10,265 nt of DNA from SIG480 sp045533555. Its GTDB lineage: Bacteria > Bacillota > Clostridia > Oscillospirales > JAAYXM01. This document shows positions 1-7,600 of this stretch, piece after piece. A program made the translations under genes and the position numbers. Location: contig JAZSHZ010000144.1 of NCBI GenBank assembly GCA_045533555.1, forward strand, positions 1 to 10,265. The letters run 5' to 3'. Numbering within the stretch: position 1 is the stretch's first letter; every line of letters starts with the position of its first letter. The notes below the pieces were generated by a model that saw nothing but the letters and a program-made list of their open reading frames with translations, did no database searches and had not been told where the DNA came from.

Positions 1-518
1 GGAAGCGTCCTGATGATGAGGTCAAAACTATTATGTCGCTTCTTGAAAAATATGTCATAGAAGCTATAGGCGAAGTCAGAAAGAAGAACCTGAAGCTTCG
101 TTTCTGGGGCTCCCGCGAAAACCTGAGCGAGGGAATTCTCAGGCTTATGGAAGAAGCGGAGCGCGAATCCGATAATATGACAGGTATGCAGGTCAATGTC
201 TGCCTCAACTATGGTTCAAGAGACGAGATAACAAATGCGGCAAAAAGGCTTGCAGCCGATGTTGCCGAAGGAAAGCTCACTCCGGATGCGATAACGGAAG
301 AGGAAATAGAATCAAGGCTTTATTCGGCGGGGACTCCCGCGCCTGATCTTCTGATCCGTCCGGGCGGAGAAAAAAGGCTTTCGAATTATCTTCTCTGGCA
401 GCTTGCATACAGCGAAATGGTCTTTACGGATACCCTTTGGCCTGATTTTGATGAAAAAACGCTTAATGAGGCTATTATTGAATACCAAAAAAGAAACAGG
501 AGATTTGGGGGGATATAG
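1..518 (+). CDS. uppS: Isoprenyl transferase / undecaprenyl diphosphate synthase, 5'-truncated by window edge
   Basis: This cis-prenyltransferase condenses isopentenyl diphosphate onto farnesyl diphosphate to make undecaprenyl diphosphate, the lipid carrier for peptidoglycan and other wall polymers. The frame is open from base 1: bases 1-2 would complete a Trp codon, and the next residues KRPDDEV match the family's NWKRP region, so the ATG at 33 is internal and the true start lies upstream. About 171 C-terminal residues are visible. They include the conserved VCLNYGSRDEI block (near 204-240) and a DLLIRPGGEKRLSNYLLWQ-type diphosphate-binding and dimer region (near 343-400), followed by AYSE with the conserved Glu. 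The usual RTSGE motif reads RPGGE here, but both flanking arginines and the SN pair are kept. The gene ends at TAG 516-518, three bases before cdsA, and its last codons hold the cdsA ribosome site. Family assignment is secure. Confidence 0.95.
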   Translation, partial: KRPDDEVKTIMSLLEKYVIEAIGEVRKKNLKLRFWGSRENLSEGILRLMEEAERESDNMTGMQVNVCLNYGSRDEITNAAKRLAADVAEGKLTPDAITEEEIESRLYSAGTPAPDLLIRPGGEKRLSNYLLWQLAYSEMVFTDTLWPDFDEKTLNEAIIEYQKRNRRFGGI

Positions 519-521
519 TAT

Positions 522-1322
522 ATGCTTACCCGAACCATATCTGCAGTTGTCGCGATAGCAATATTCCTTGTGGTGGTATATCTGCTGCCTGCGTTTTGCT
601 TCCCGATAGCTGTGTCTGCCATATGTGTGCTTATCGCATATGAGCTTACTTGGCGAAGCGGAATAGTAAAAGTCAGGGCGTTGTCTGTCTGCTCAATGCT
701 CACGGCTGCCGCAACGCCGTTTTTTGTCTCGCTTGAAATATTAAAGGGCTATGCGACTGCACTTCTCTTTGTCTGTATGGCGATGATGTTTATCGTGTGG
801 CTCTTGAATTACGGAAAAGCAAATCTCGTTATGACGGTGACATCAATTTTCGGCGGTGCAATACTTCCGCTTATGTTCTCGCTTGTCGTTCCTTTGCGTA
901 TGGCGGATAAGGGAGATTTTCTTATCCTGATGCCGTTTCTCGCCGCGTGGATGACGGATACCGGAGCATATTTTGCGGGAAGCTTTTTCGGGCGTCATAA
1001 GCTTTGCGAAAAGATAAGCCCGAAAAAGACGGTAGAGGGCGCAATTGGCGGAATTGTCGTCTGTGTTATAACGCTTGTTCTGTTTGCTTATTTCATAAAG
1101 CTTGATGTGAATCTCTTTGCATTCGGTGCAATATCGCTTGTCCTGTCTGTTCTTGCGCAGGCGGGTGATTTGTCATTTTCGATTATTAAGAGAGAATATA
1201 ATATAAAGGACTATGGTTTCATTATGCCGGGGCACGGCGGCGTGCTCGACCGTTTTGACAGCACGATGTTCACGATTCCGGCAACCTACTTCCTACTTAT
1301 GATAATTGGCGGTATAATGTAA
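522..1322 (+). CDS. cdsA: Phosphatidate cytidylyltransferase (CDP-diglyceride synthase)
   Basis: This integral membrane enzyme converts phosphatidic acid and CTP to CDP-diacylglycerol, the precursor of phosphatidylglycerol and other phospholipids. The 266-residue product, a normal family length, is hydrophobic throughout, with an N-terminal membrane segment at about residues 4-24 and several more up to the C-terminus. The C-terminal family signature is complete: S220-IIKR, then KD, then PGHGG with H238, and LDRFD with D243, R244 and D246, the acidic residues that bind metal. MTDTGAYFAGSFFGRHK near residues 144-160 is the other conserved block. The ATG at 522 is preceded by a GGGGGG stretch at 507-512, inside the end of uppS, at 9-nt spacing. 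The gene ends TAATG, sharing one base with dxr, so translation of the two is probably coupled. Confidence 0.96.
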   Translation: MLTRTISAVVAIAIFLVVVYLLPAFCFPIAVSAICVLIAYELTWRSGIVKVRALSVCSMLTAAATPFFVSLEILKGYATALLFVCMAMMFIVWLLNYGKANLVMTVTSIFGGAILPLMFSLVVPLRMADKGDFLILMPFLAAWMTDTGAYFAGSFFGRHKLCEKISPKKTVEGAIGGIVVCVITLVLFAYFIKLDVNLFAFGAISLVLSVLAQAGDLSFSIIKREYNIKDYGFIMPGHGGVLDRFDSTMFTIPATYFLLMIIGGIM

Positions 1323-2473
1323 TGGTTAAGAATTTGTCTATACTCGGTTCAACAGGATCAATAGGAACGCAGACACTCGATGTTGCAAGAGCTCACGGTA
1401 TTAATATCACGGCGATTGCGGCAAACAGAAATGTCAAGCTTCTCGAAGCTCAGGCGCGCGAATTTTCTCCGGAGATTGTCGCCGCGGCAGATGAGAAAGC
1501 CGCAAAGGAGCTTAAAGTTCTGCTTGCGGATACAGCTGTAAAGGTTGTTTCCGGTAAAGAAGGAATCCTTGAAGTCGCATCTGAAAAAAATGCGGATACG
1601 GTAATGTCATCTCTTGTCGGTATGGCGGGAATAGAGCCGACTCTTGCGGCAATAGCAGCAGGTAAGGATATTGCGCTCGCAAACAAGGAAACACTTGTAT
1701 GCGCGGGTGAAATTGTTATGCGCAGTGTGAAGGAAAAGGGCGTCAGGATGATACCTGTCGATTCTGAGCATTCCGCGATCTTTCAGTCGCTCCATGCTTC
1801 CTGCGCACCGGAGCGCGAGCTCCGCAGAATTATTCTGACGGCTTCCGGTGGTCCGTTCTTCGGAAAAAAACGCGATGAGCTTTGCAATGTAAGTGTCAAA
1901 GAGGCGCTCAATCATCCAAACTGGAGTATGGGTGCAAAGGTGACGATAGATTCGGCAAGCCTTATGAATAAGGGGCTTGAATTTATTGAGGCTATGTGGC
2001 TGTTTGGAGTCAAGTCTGAGGAGATAACGATAGTTGTCCACAGAGAAAGTATAATCCATTCAATGGTTGAGTTTTTTGACGGTTCGATCATTGCACAGAT
2101 AGGAACTCCGGATATGCGAACGCCGATTTCATTTGCGCTTACTTATCCCGAAAGAAAGGGTTTTGGAGGCAAGTATATAGACTTTACAGAACTTGCGAAG
2201 CTTTCCTTCGGTATTCCCGATACAGAAACCTTCAAGTGCCTTGAATTGGCGCTTTCCGCAGCGAAGCGCGGCGGAACTGCAGGCGCAATACTCAATGGCG
2301 CAAACGAAGCCGCAGTTGATTTGTTCCTCAATTCAAAAATAAAATTCCTTGAAATTGCAGAATATATAGAAAAAGCAAATTCAGCTATCGCAGTCAAGGA
2401 TAATCCGAATCTTGAGGATGTTATCGCGGCATCCGAGAATGCTCGCGATGCGGTATATTCTTTTGCCGGATAG
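1322..2473 (+). CDS. dxr: 1-deoxy-D-xylulose 5-phosphate reductoisomerase
   Basis: Dxr catalyses the rearrangement and NADPH-dependent reduction of 1-deoxy-D-xylulose 5-phosphate to 2-C-methyl-D-erythritol 4-phosphate, the first committed step of the cytosolic MEP pathway and the target of fosmidomycin. The 383-residue length fits the family. The N-terminal NADPH-binding loop is GSTGSIG at residues 9-15, and ALANKETLVCAG follows. The metal-binding acidic residues are D147 and E149 in PVDSEHS and E220 in MNKGLEFIEA. The substrate and flexible-loop motif HPNWSMG and the LTASGGPF block are also present. The start codon overlaps the cdsA stop (TAATG). Only a weak GGCGG sits upstream, so expression probably relies on coupling to cdsA. 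With ispG in the same gene run, it supports MEP rather than mevalonate isoprenoid synthesis. Confidence 0.97.
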   Translation: MVKNLSILGSTGSIGTQTLDVARAHGINITAIAANRNVKLLEAQAREFSPEIVAAADEKAAKELKVLLADTAVKVVSGKEGILEVASEKNADTVMSSLVGMAGIEPTLAAIAAGKDIALANKETLVCAGEIVMRSVKEKGVRMIPVDSEHSAIFQSLHASCAPERELRRIILTASGGPFFGKKRDELCNVSVKEALNHPNWSMGAKVTIDSASLMNKGLEFIEAMWLFGVKSEEITIVVHRESIIHSMVEFFDGSIIAQIGTPDMRTPISFALTYPERKGFGGKYIDFTELAKLSFGIPDTETFKCLELALSAAKRGGTAGAILNGANEAAVDLFLNSKIKFLEIAEYIEKANSAIAVKDNPNLEDVIAASENARDAVYSFAG

Positions 2474-2497
2474 GGGATTTTTTCGTTAAATAATTTC

Positions 2498-2506
2498 AGA
2501 GGTGAT
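2498..2506 (+). promoter_or_regulatory. Shine-Dalgarno overlapping the putative rseP GTG start
   Basis: AGAGGTGAT matches the anti-SD end of 16S rRNA in eight of nine positions (ideal GGAGGTGAT) and contains the GTG that reads as the first in-frame start of rseP. Measured as for the two genes at 9022 and 9482, GAGG plus 8 nt leads to ATT 2511 rather than to a usual start codon. An in-frame TAA at 2487 with no ATG, GTG or TTG before 2502 excludes an upstream usual start. Confidence 0.6.
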
Positions 2507-3536
2507 TGATATTTATATTATTCTTGCAGTGCTCCTCTTCGGAGCACTTGTTGCAATCCACGAGCTTGGCCATTTTATTACCGCGAAGCTTTCGGGAGTA
2601 AAAGTGAATGAGTTTGCAATCGGAATGGGACCCGCCATATTTAAAAAGAAATTCGGCGAGACAATATATGCACTGAGAATTCTTCCGTTTGGAGGCTTTT
2701 GCGCGATGGAAGGGGAGGATAGTGAATCCAAAGACCCGCGCGCGTTTGGTGCGCAACCTGTTTTGTATAGGATGCTTATCGTTCTTGCGGGCTCTGCTAT
2801 GAATCTTCTTGGCGGATTTATCGTCCTCGCGCTCGTTTTTGCTCCGATAAAAGAATGGTACACACCGACCGTCGATAGCGTCGGAACCGATGTTGTCACA
2901 GATGAGAATACCCTTCACGCGGGTGATACCATCAAAGCAATCGGAGACTATAATGTCTATATTTACAGTGACATAATGGTCGGACTCACCCGTGGCGGCG
3001 AGAATGGAAAATATGATATCGATGTCATTCGTGACGGAAAAAGGATAACTCTCACCGACGTTACGTTGACCTCATCCGAAGAAGAAGCTTCGGATACCGA
3101 CGGAGAAGCAAAGGTGATTACGTTCAGGACAGAAAAGAACTCCTTTGCGGGGAAAACAAAATATATTCTTCAGAACGGATTTAATCTTGTTCGCCTCGTC
3201 AAGGTTGGGCTTGTCGACCTCGTTTCAGGGTCAGTTTCAAAAGATGATATATCGGGTCCGGTCGGCATCGGTAAAATGATGGCGGACACTGCAAAAACAA
3301 GTATGAGCTCGCTCTGGTATCTCCTTGCATTCATTTCGATAAACCTCGGAGTTATGAACCTGCTTCCGATTCCGGCCCTTGACGGAGGAAGATTTGTCTT
3401 TCTTTTATTTGAAGCAATTTTCAGAAAACCCGTACCACCGAAATATGAAGCATATGTTCACGGAGCAGGAATAGTGATTCTGCTTCTTCTTATGTTACTT
3501 GTAACGTTCAATGATATATTAAAGCTTTTCAGATAA
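2502..3536 (+). CDS. rseP: Site-2 zinc metalloprotease RseP/RasP family
   Basis: This membrane-embedded M50 protease cuts transmembrane substrates such as anti-sigma factors and remnant signal peptides after a first cleavage by another protease. The 344-residue product has the first membrane helix with the zinc motif HELGH (H20, E21, H24), then FAIGMGP. A periplasmic-side PDZ-like domain spans roughly residues 120-200 (GDTIKAIGDYNV and a DVIRDGK strand), followed by an acidic SSEEEASDTDGE insert. The C-terminal NLLPIPALDGG motif supplies the third zinc ligand D294, and hydrophobic helices end the protein. Length is typical of clostridial members. The start is uncertain: GTG 2502 is the only usual start codon giving a full first helix and puts the zinc motif where Bacillus RasP has it, but it lies inside the SD sequence; an ATT at 2511 has the better spacing. 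Substrates cannot be inferred here. Confidence 0.93.
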   Translation: MIDIYIILAVLLFGALVAIHELGHFITAKLSGVKVNEFAIGMGPAIFKKKFGETIYALRILPFGGFCAMEGEDSESKDPRAFGAQPVLYRMLIVLAGSAMNLLGGFIVLALVFAPIKEWYTPTVDSVGTDVVTDENTLHAGDTIKAIGDYNVYIYSDIMVGLTRGGENGKYDIDVIRDGKRITLTDVTLTSSEEEASDTDGEAKVITFRTEKNSFAGKTKYILQNGFNLVRLVKVGLVDLVSGSVSKDDISGPVGIGKMMADTAKTSMSSLWYLLAFISINLGVMNLLPIPALDGGRFVFLLFEAIFRKPVPPKYEAYVHGAGIVILLLLMLLVTFNDILKLFR

Positions 3537-3544
3537 TGCCGATT

Positions 3545-3554
3545 GGGGAGAAGG
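3545..3554 (+). promoter_or_regulatory. Ribosome binding site that sets the ispG start
   Basis: GGGGAGAAGG ends 3 nt before ATG 3558. Its GGGGAG half has a 7-nt spacing, which is normal. The upstream TTG at 3543 overlaps this sequence and has no SD of its own. Confidence 0.7.
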
Positions 3555-3557
3555 ATT

Positions 3558-4604
3558 ATGGAAAGAAGAAAAACACGCGAAATTCTTGTCGGAAATGTAA
3601 AGATAGGCGGGGATGCACCGGTTGTTGTTCAGTCTATGTGTAACACGGACACTCGTGATGTCGAAAAAACACTTGCGCAGATAGAGAGGATGAAGGCTGC
3701 CGGTTGTAAGATCGTGCGAGTCGCTGTTGTGGATAAGGATGCGGCGTTTGCGATAGAAAAAATTGCGGAGCGCGCAGGCATTCCCGTTGTCGCGGATATT
3801 CATTTTGATTATCGCCTTGCCATTGAAGCTGCTGCGGCGGGTGCTGCAAAGATAAGGATTAACCCGGGAAATATCGGGGATGACGGCAGAGTGCGCGAGG
3901 TTGTAAATGCCTGCCGTGCGAAAGGTCTTCCGATAAGAATCGGAGTAAACGGTGGCTCTCTTGAAAAGGATATTCTTGCAAAATACGGAGTCACGGCGCG
4001 AGGTATGGTCGAGTCCGCAAAGGGGCATGTAAACATACTTCGTAAATTCGATTTCGAGGATATATGCATATCCGTCAAAGCGTCGTCAGTTCCGCTGACG
4101 GTTGAGGCATACCGTATGCTTTCCGAAGAACTTGATTATCCGCTTCATCTCGGAGTAACCGAGGCGGGGACAGTTCGTATAGGAAGGCTCAAATCAGCAA
4201 TAGGTATAGGTTCGCTTCTTGTCGACGGAATAGGTGATACGATTCGCGTATCGCTGACGGATGATCCCGTTCTTGAAGTCGAGACGGCGTATGACATATT
4301 GCACTCCATCGGAATGAGCGAAAATACGCCTCAGCTCGTTTCGTGCCCGACCTGCGGGCGTTGCCAGATTGATCTGATACATATCGCTAAAGAAGCGGAA
4401 GAACGCCTTATGACAATCAAAAAGCCGCTTAAGGTTGCAGTTATGGGGTGCGTAGTAAACGGCCCGGGAGAGGCGAGAGAAGCCGATATCGGCATGGCCG
4501 GAGGAAAAGAGCTCGGAATTCTCTTCCGCAAGGGTGAGATTGTGAAAAAAGTTCCAATGAACGAGATAGTTGATGAGCTCATAAAAATGGCAGAAGAATT
4601 TTAA
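3558..4604 (+). CDS. ispG: 4-hydroxy-3-methylbut-2-enyl diphosphate synthase (flavodoxin/ferredoxin)
   Basis: IspG is a [4Fe-4S] enzyme of the MEP pathway that reductively converts 2-C-methyl-D-erythritol 2,4-cyclodiphosphate to HMBPP. The 348-residue product has the N-terminal TIM-barrel part (VVVQSMCNTDT, ADIHFDYRLA, KIRINPGNIG, IRIGVNGGSLE). The C-terminal cluster domain has C263 and C266 in SCPTCGR, then C298 and E305 in GCVVNGPGEA, the usual three Cys plus Glu cluster ligands. An additional Cys, C269, follows directly after CGR. I chose ATG 3558 because a longer reading from TTG 3543 would begin inside the ribosome-binding stretch and add five residues (MGRRI) absent from the family. The gene sits 21 nt after rseP and 15 nt before polC, in the same unit as dxr and uppS. 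Confidence 0.97.
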   Translation: MERRKTREILVGNVKIGGDAPVVVQSMCNTDTRDVEKTLAQIERMKAAGCKIVRVAVVDKDAAFAIEKIAERAGIPVVADIHFDYRLAIEAAAAGAAKIRINPGNIGDDGRVREVVNACRAKGLPIRIGVNGGSLEKDILAKYGVTARGMVESAKGHVNILRKFDFEDICISVKASSVPLTVEAYRMLSEELDYPLHLGVTEAGTVRIGRLKSAIGIGSLLVDGIGDTIRVSLTDDPVLEVETAYDILHSIGMSENTPQLVSCPTCGRCQIDLIHIAKEAEERLMTIKKPLKVAVMGCVVNGPGEAREADIGMAGGKELGILFRKGEIVKKVPMNEIVDELIKMAEEF

Positions 4605-4619
4605 AACAGAGAGGAAACA

Positions 4620-7600
4620 ATGGATAAGAATATAATGAAGCCGTTTGGCGAGGTTTTCAGGCTTCACGGTGAAAAGAGCCTTGAAGTGTTTGAGAAAGTG
4701 ACGTATGTCGTCGCGCTGACCGCCGATAAAACGGAGAATAAAATAACTGCCAAGCTCTATTCGGAGAGGATTCTTGAACCATCCGAAATTACTGCGGCAG
4801 AAGAAACGATTGCAAAGAAGTTTCGCCTCAATAAGGCGAAGCTTCTTCCGACCTATCCGAGAAATTTGCTCACGGATGAATATTTCATATCGCTTGATAA
4901 ACGCCTCCGCGCGGAATTTCCTGCGGCAACAGGGCATCTCTCGGGTGCGGAATGGGATTTTGATGCGGAAAGCAATATATTGACGTTGAGACTTCATAAC
5001 GGTCTCAACGGATTTTTCAATTCGTGCGTGAAGTATATTAAAGAAGCGATGGAGTTTGAATTCTCCCTGAGAATCGATGTCAATGTCGAAACCGTCGGCG
5101 GGGATGATAACGCCGCAAGAGAAAGAATCGAATCGCTTCGCCGTAAGATTGCGGAAGAGGCAAAGCTTTCGGCATCAAAACCGAAGGCTGAGGTTCCGCC
5201 ACCTGCGGCAGAGCCGGTTGCGGCACCTCCGAAGCCGTCTGACAACAGATTCAGAAAGAAGCTCAATGAAGAAGCGGGGGAAGTGGTGCTCGGAAAATCC
5301 GCCTTCGGAGAATATATTGATATAAACACGCTTGATGAGGCTTACGGCGATATATCAATCAAAGGCGAAATTTTCGCAACAGATTGCAGAACCTTTGAGG
5401 AACGCGGAACGGCAAACTTCAGCTTTGATATGACGGATTTCAAGGGCTCTGTTCGCGTCGTCGTCAGAAATATCAAGCTCGAAAATCTCAAAGAGGTTGA
5501 GGATAAGCTCAAAAAGGGAGCTTTTGTTCATGTTTACGGCGCGACTCAGTATGACACATATCTCAAGGATACCATCGTCCGCCCGAGAAATATCGTTGTC
5601 GGTAAAGCCAAGAAACGTGAGGATACGGCGAGCGAAAAGCGCGTCGAGCTCCATCTCCACACAAATATGTCCACTATGGACGGAATCACCCCTGCGGACA
5701 AGCTCATGAAGCGCGCCGCAGAATGGGGGCATAAGGCAATCGCCATAACTGACCACGGCGTAGTGCAGGCGTTTCCCGATGCGATGAATGCCGCTCCGAA
5801 GCTTGGTATAAAGGCAATATACGGAGTCGAGGCATACTACGGCGGCAACAAAAAATCAGAGGTTGTAACAGGTGAAATATCCTCGGATTTTGATGGCGAG
5901 CTTGTTTGTTTTGATATTGAAACTACAGGTCTTTATAAAAAGACCTGCAAGATAATAGAAATTGCGGCGGCGATACTTCGCAACGGTGAAATCTGCGAAA
6001 GATATCAGACATACGTCAACCCGAATTGCTCAATACCCGAAAAAATAAGCGAGCTTACGGGCATAACGAACGGAATGGTTGCAGATGCGCCGACGATAGA
6101 AACCGTTCTCCCGGAATTTCTCGAATTTGTCAGAGGCCGTCCCTTTGCGGCTCATAATGCAGAGTTTGATATCGGTTTTATTGCGCAGGCTTGTCAGGAA
6201 CTGGGGATCGAATATAAATTCAATTATATGGATTCGCTCGAGCTTTCGAGAAAAATGCTTCCTGACCTTAAAAACCATAAGCTTGATACTGTCGCAAAGG
6301 CATTGAAACTTCCGAAATTCGAGCATCACCGTGCGCTTGACGATGCGGTCACCGTTGCGTTTATTATGCGCAGTCTCTTCACGCGCATCAGGGAAGAGTA
6401 TAATATTACGAGAATGGATATGATAAACAGTATTGATTTCGGCTCGGCTGCAAATGATAAGCTCAGCCGCTATCATATGATAATTCTCGTCAAGAACTAT
6501 ACGGGTCTTAAAAATCTGTATAAGCTCATATCTATTTCTCATCTTGAGTATTATAACAAGCGCCCGATAATTCCAAAGCATGTGCTTGAAAGCCACAGAG
6601 AGGGGCTCATACTCGGCTCGGCGTGTGAAGCAGGCGAGCTTTATGAAGCGGTTATCGAAGGAAAGAGACATGGCGATTTGCTCAAAATTGCGGAATTCTA
6701 TGATTTTCTCGAAATTCAGCCGCTCGGCAACAATGCCTTTATGATTGCAAACGGAATCGCTTCTTCGGAAGAGGATATAAGAAACTTCAACAGAACGATC
6801 GTAAAGCTCGGAGAAGAGCTCAAAATTCCCGTCGTTGCAACGGGTGATGTTCATTTTCTTGAGCCCCACGATGAGGTTTACCGACGCGTTCTTATGGCAA
6901 GTAAGAACTTTGCGGATGCCGATAATCAGGCACCGCTATATCTCAAGACGACGAATGAAATGCTCGATGAATTTGCATATCTCGGAGAAGAGAAGGCATA
7001 TGAGGTCGTCGTTAAGAACACCAATCTTATCGCGGATATGTGCGATGAGATACGCCCGATTCCCGAAGGTCAGTATCCGCCGGCGATCGAAGGCTCAAAG
7101 GAAGAGCTCAAAATGCTCTGCTATAATAAAGCGAAAGAACTCTATGGCGAGGAACTGCATGATACAGTTCGTGAGAGACTTGAATATGAGCTTTCAAAGA
7201 TAATCGGGCATGACTTTGACGTTATGTATATGATTGCGCAGAAGCTTGTCACGCAATCCGTCTCGGACGGATACCTCGTCGGTTCGCGAGGATCGGTTGG
7301 TTCATCCTTCGTCGCATTCCTTTCGGGTATAACCGAGGTTAATGCTTTGCCTCCTCACTATCGCTGCAAAAAATGCAAGAACGTAGTTTTTGAAACGAGC
7401 GGAGAATATGCCGCGGGAGCGGATCTTCCAAACAGGAATTGTGAGGTCTGCGGCGAACCGATGGTCAAGGACGGATTCAATATTCCGTTCCAGACATTTC
7501 TTGGTTTTGACGGAGACAAGACTCCTGATATTGACCTTAACTTCTCCGGTGAGTATCAGTCCATTGCCCACGGCCAGGTCGAGGATCTCTTCGGCGAGGG

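Noticed and set aside
33..35. ATG at 33 as the start of uppS
   Set aside because: The upstream in-frame residues KRPDDEVKTI belong to the conserved UppS sequence, so the ATG is internal and the gene is cut by the window edge.
3075..3094. Hairpin TCCGAAG - AAGAAG - CTTCGGA inside rseP
   Set aside because: It encodes the acidic SSEEEASD segment in mid-gene and lacks a T-run, so it is not a terminator; probably chance in GAA-rich coding sequence.
3543..3557. Longer ispG reading from TTG 3543
   Set aside because: The added codons are the ribosome-binding sequence itself; ATG 3558 fits family N-termini.
4084..4100. Hairpin CGTCAG - TTCCG - CTGACG inside ispG
   Set aside because: A short stem in conserved coding sequence with no T-run and no regulatory context.
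4194..4997. Long antisense open frame (267 codons) across the ispG-polC junction
   Set aside because: It covers conserved parts of ispG and polC and has no recognisable family features; it is a shadow of the coding strand.
6030..6869. Long antisense open frame (279 codons) within polC
   Set aside because: It is wholly within the strongly coding, family-matching polC frame, is rich in Arg, Ile and Cys as expected from the complement of its codons, and shows no recognisable motif.
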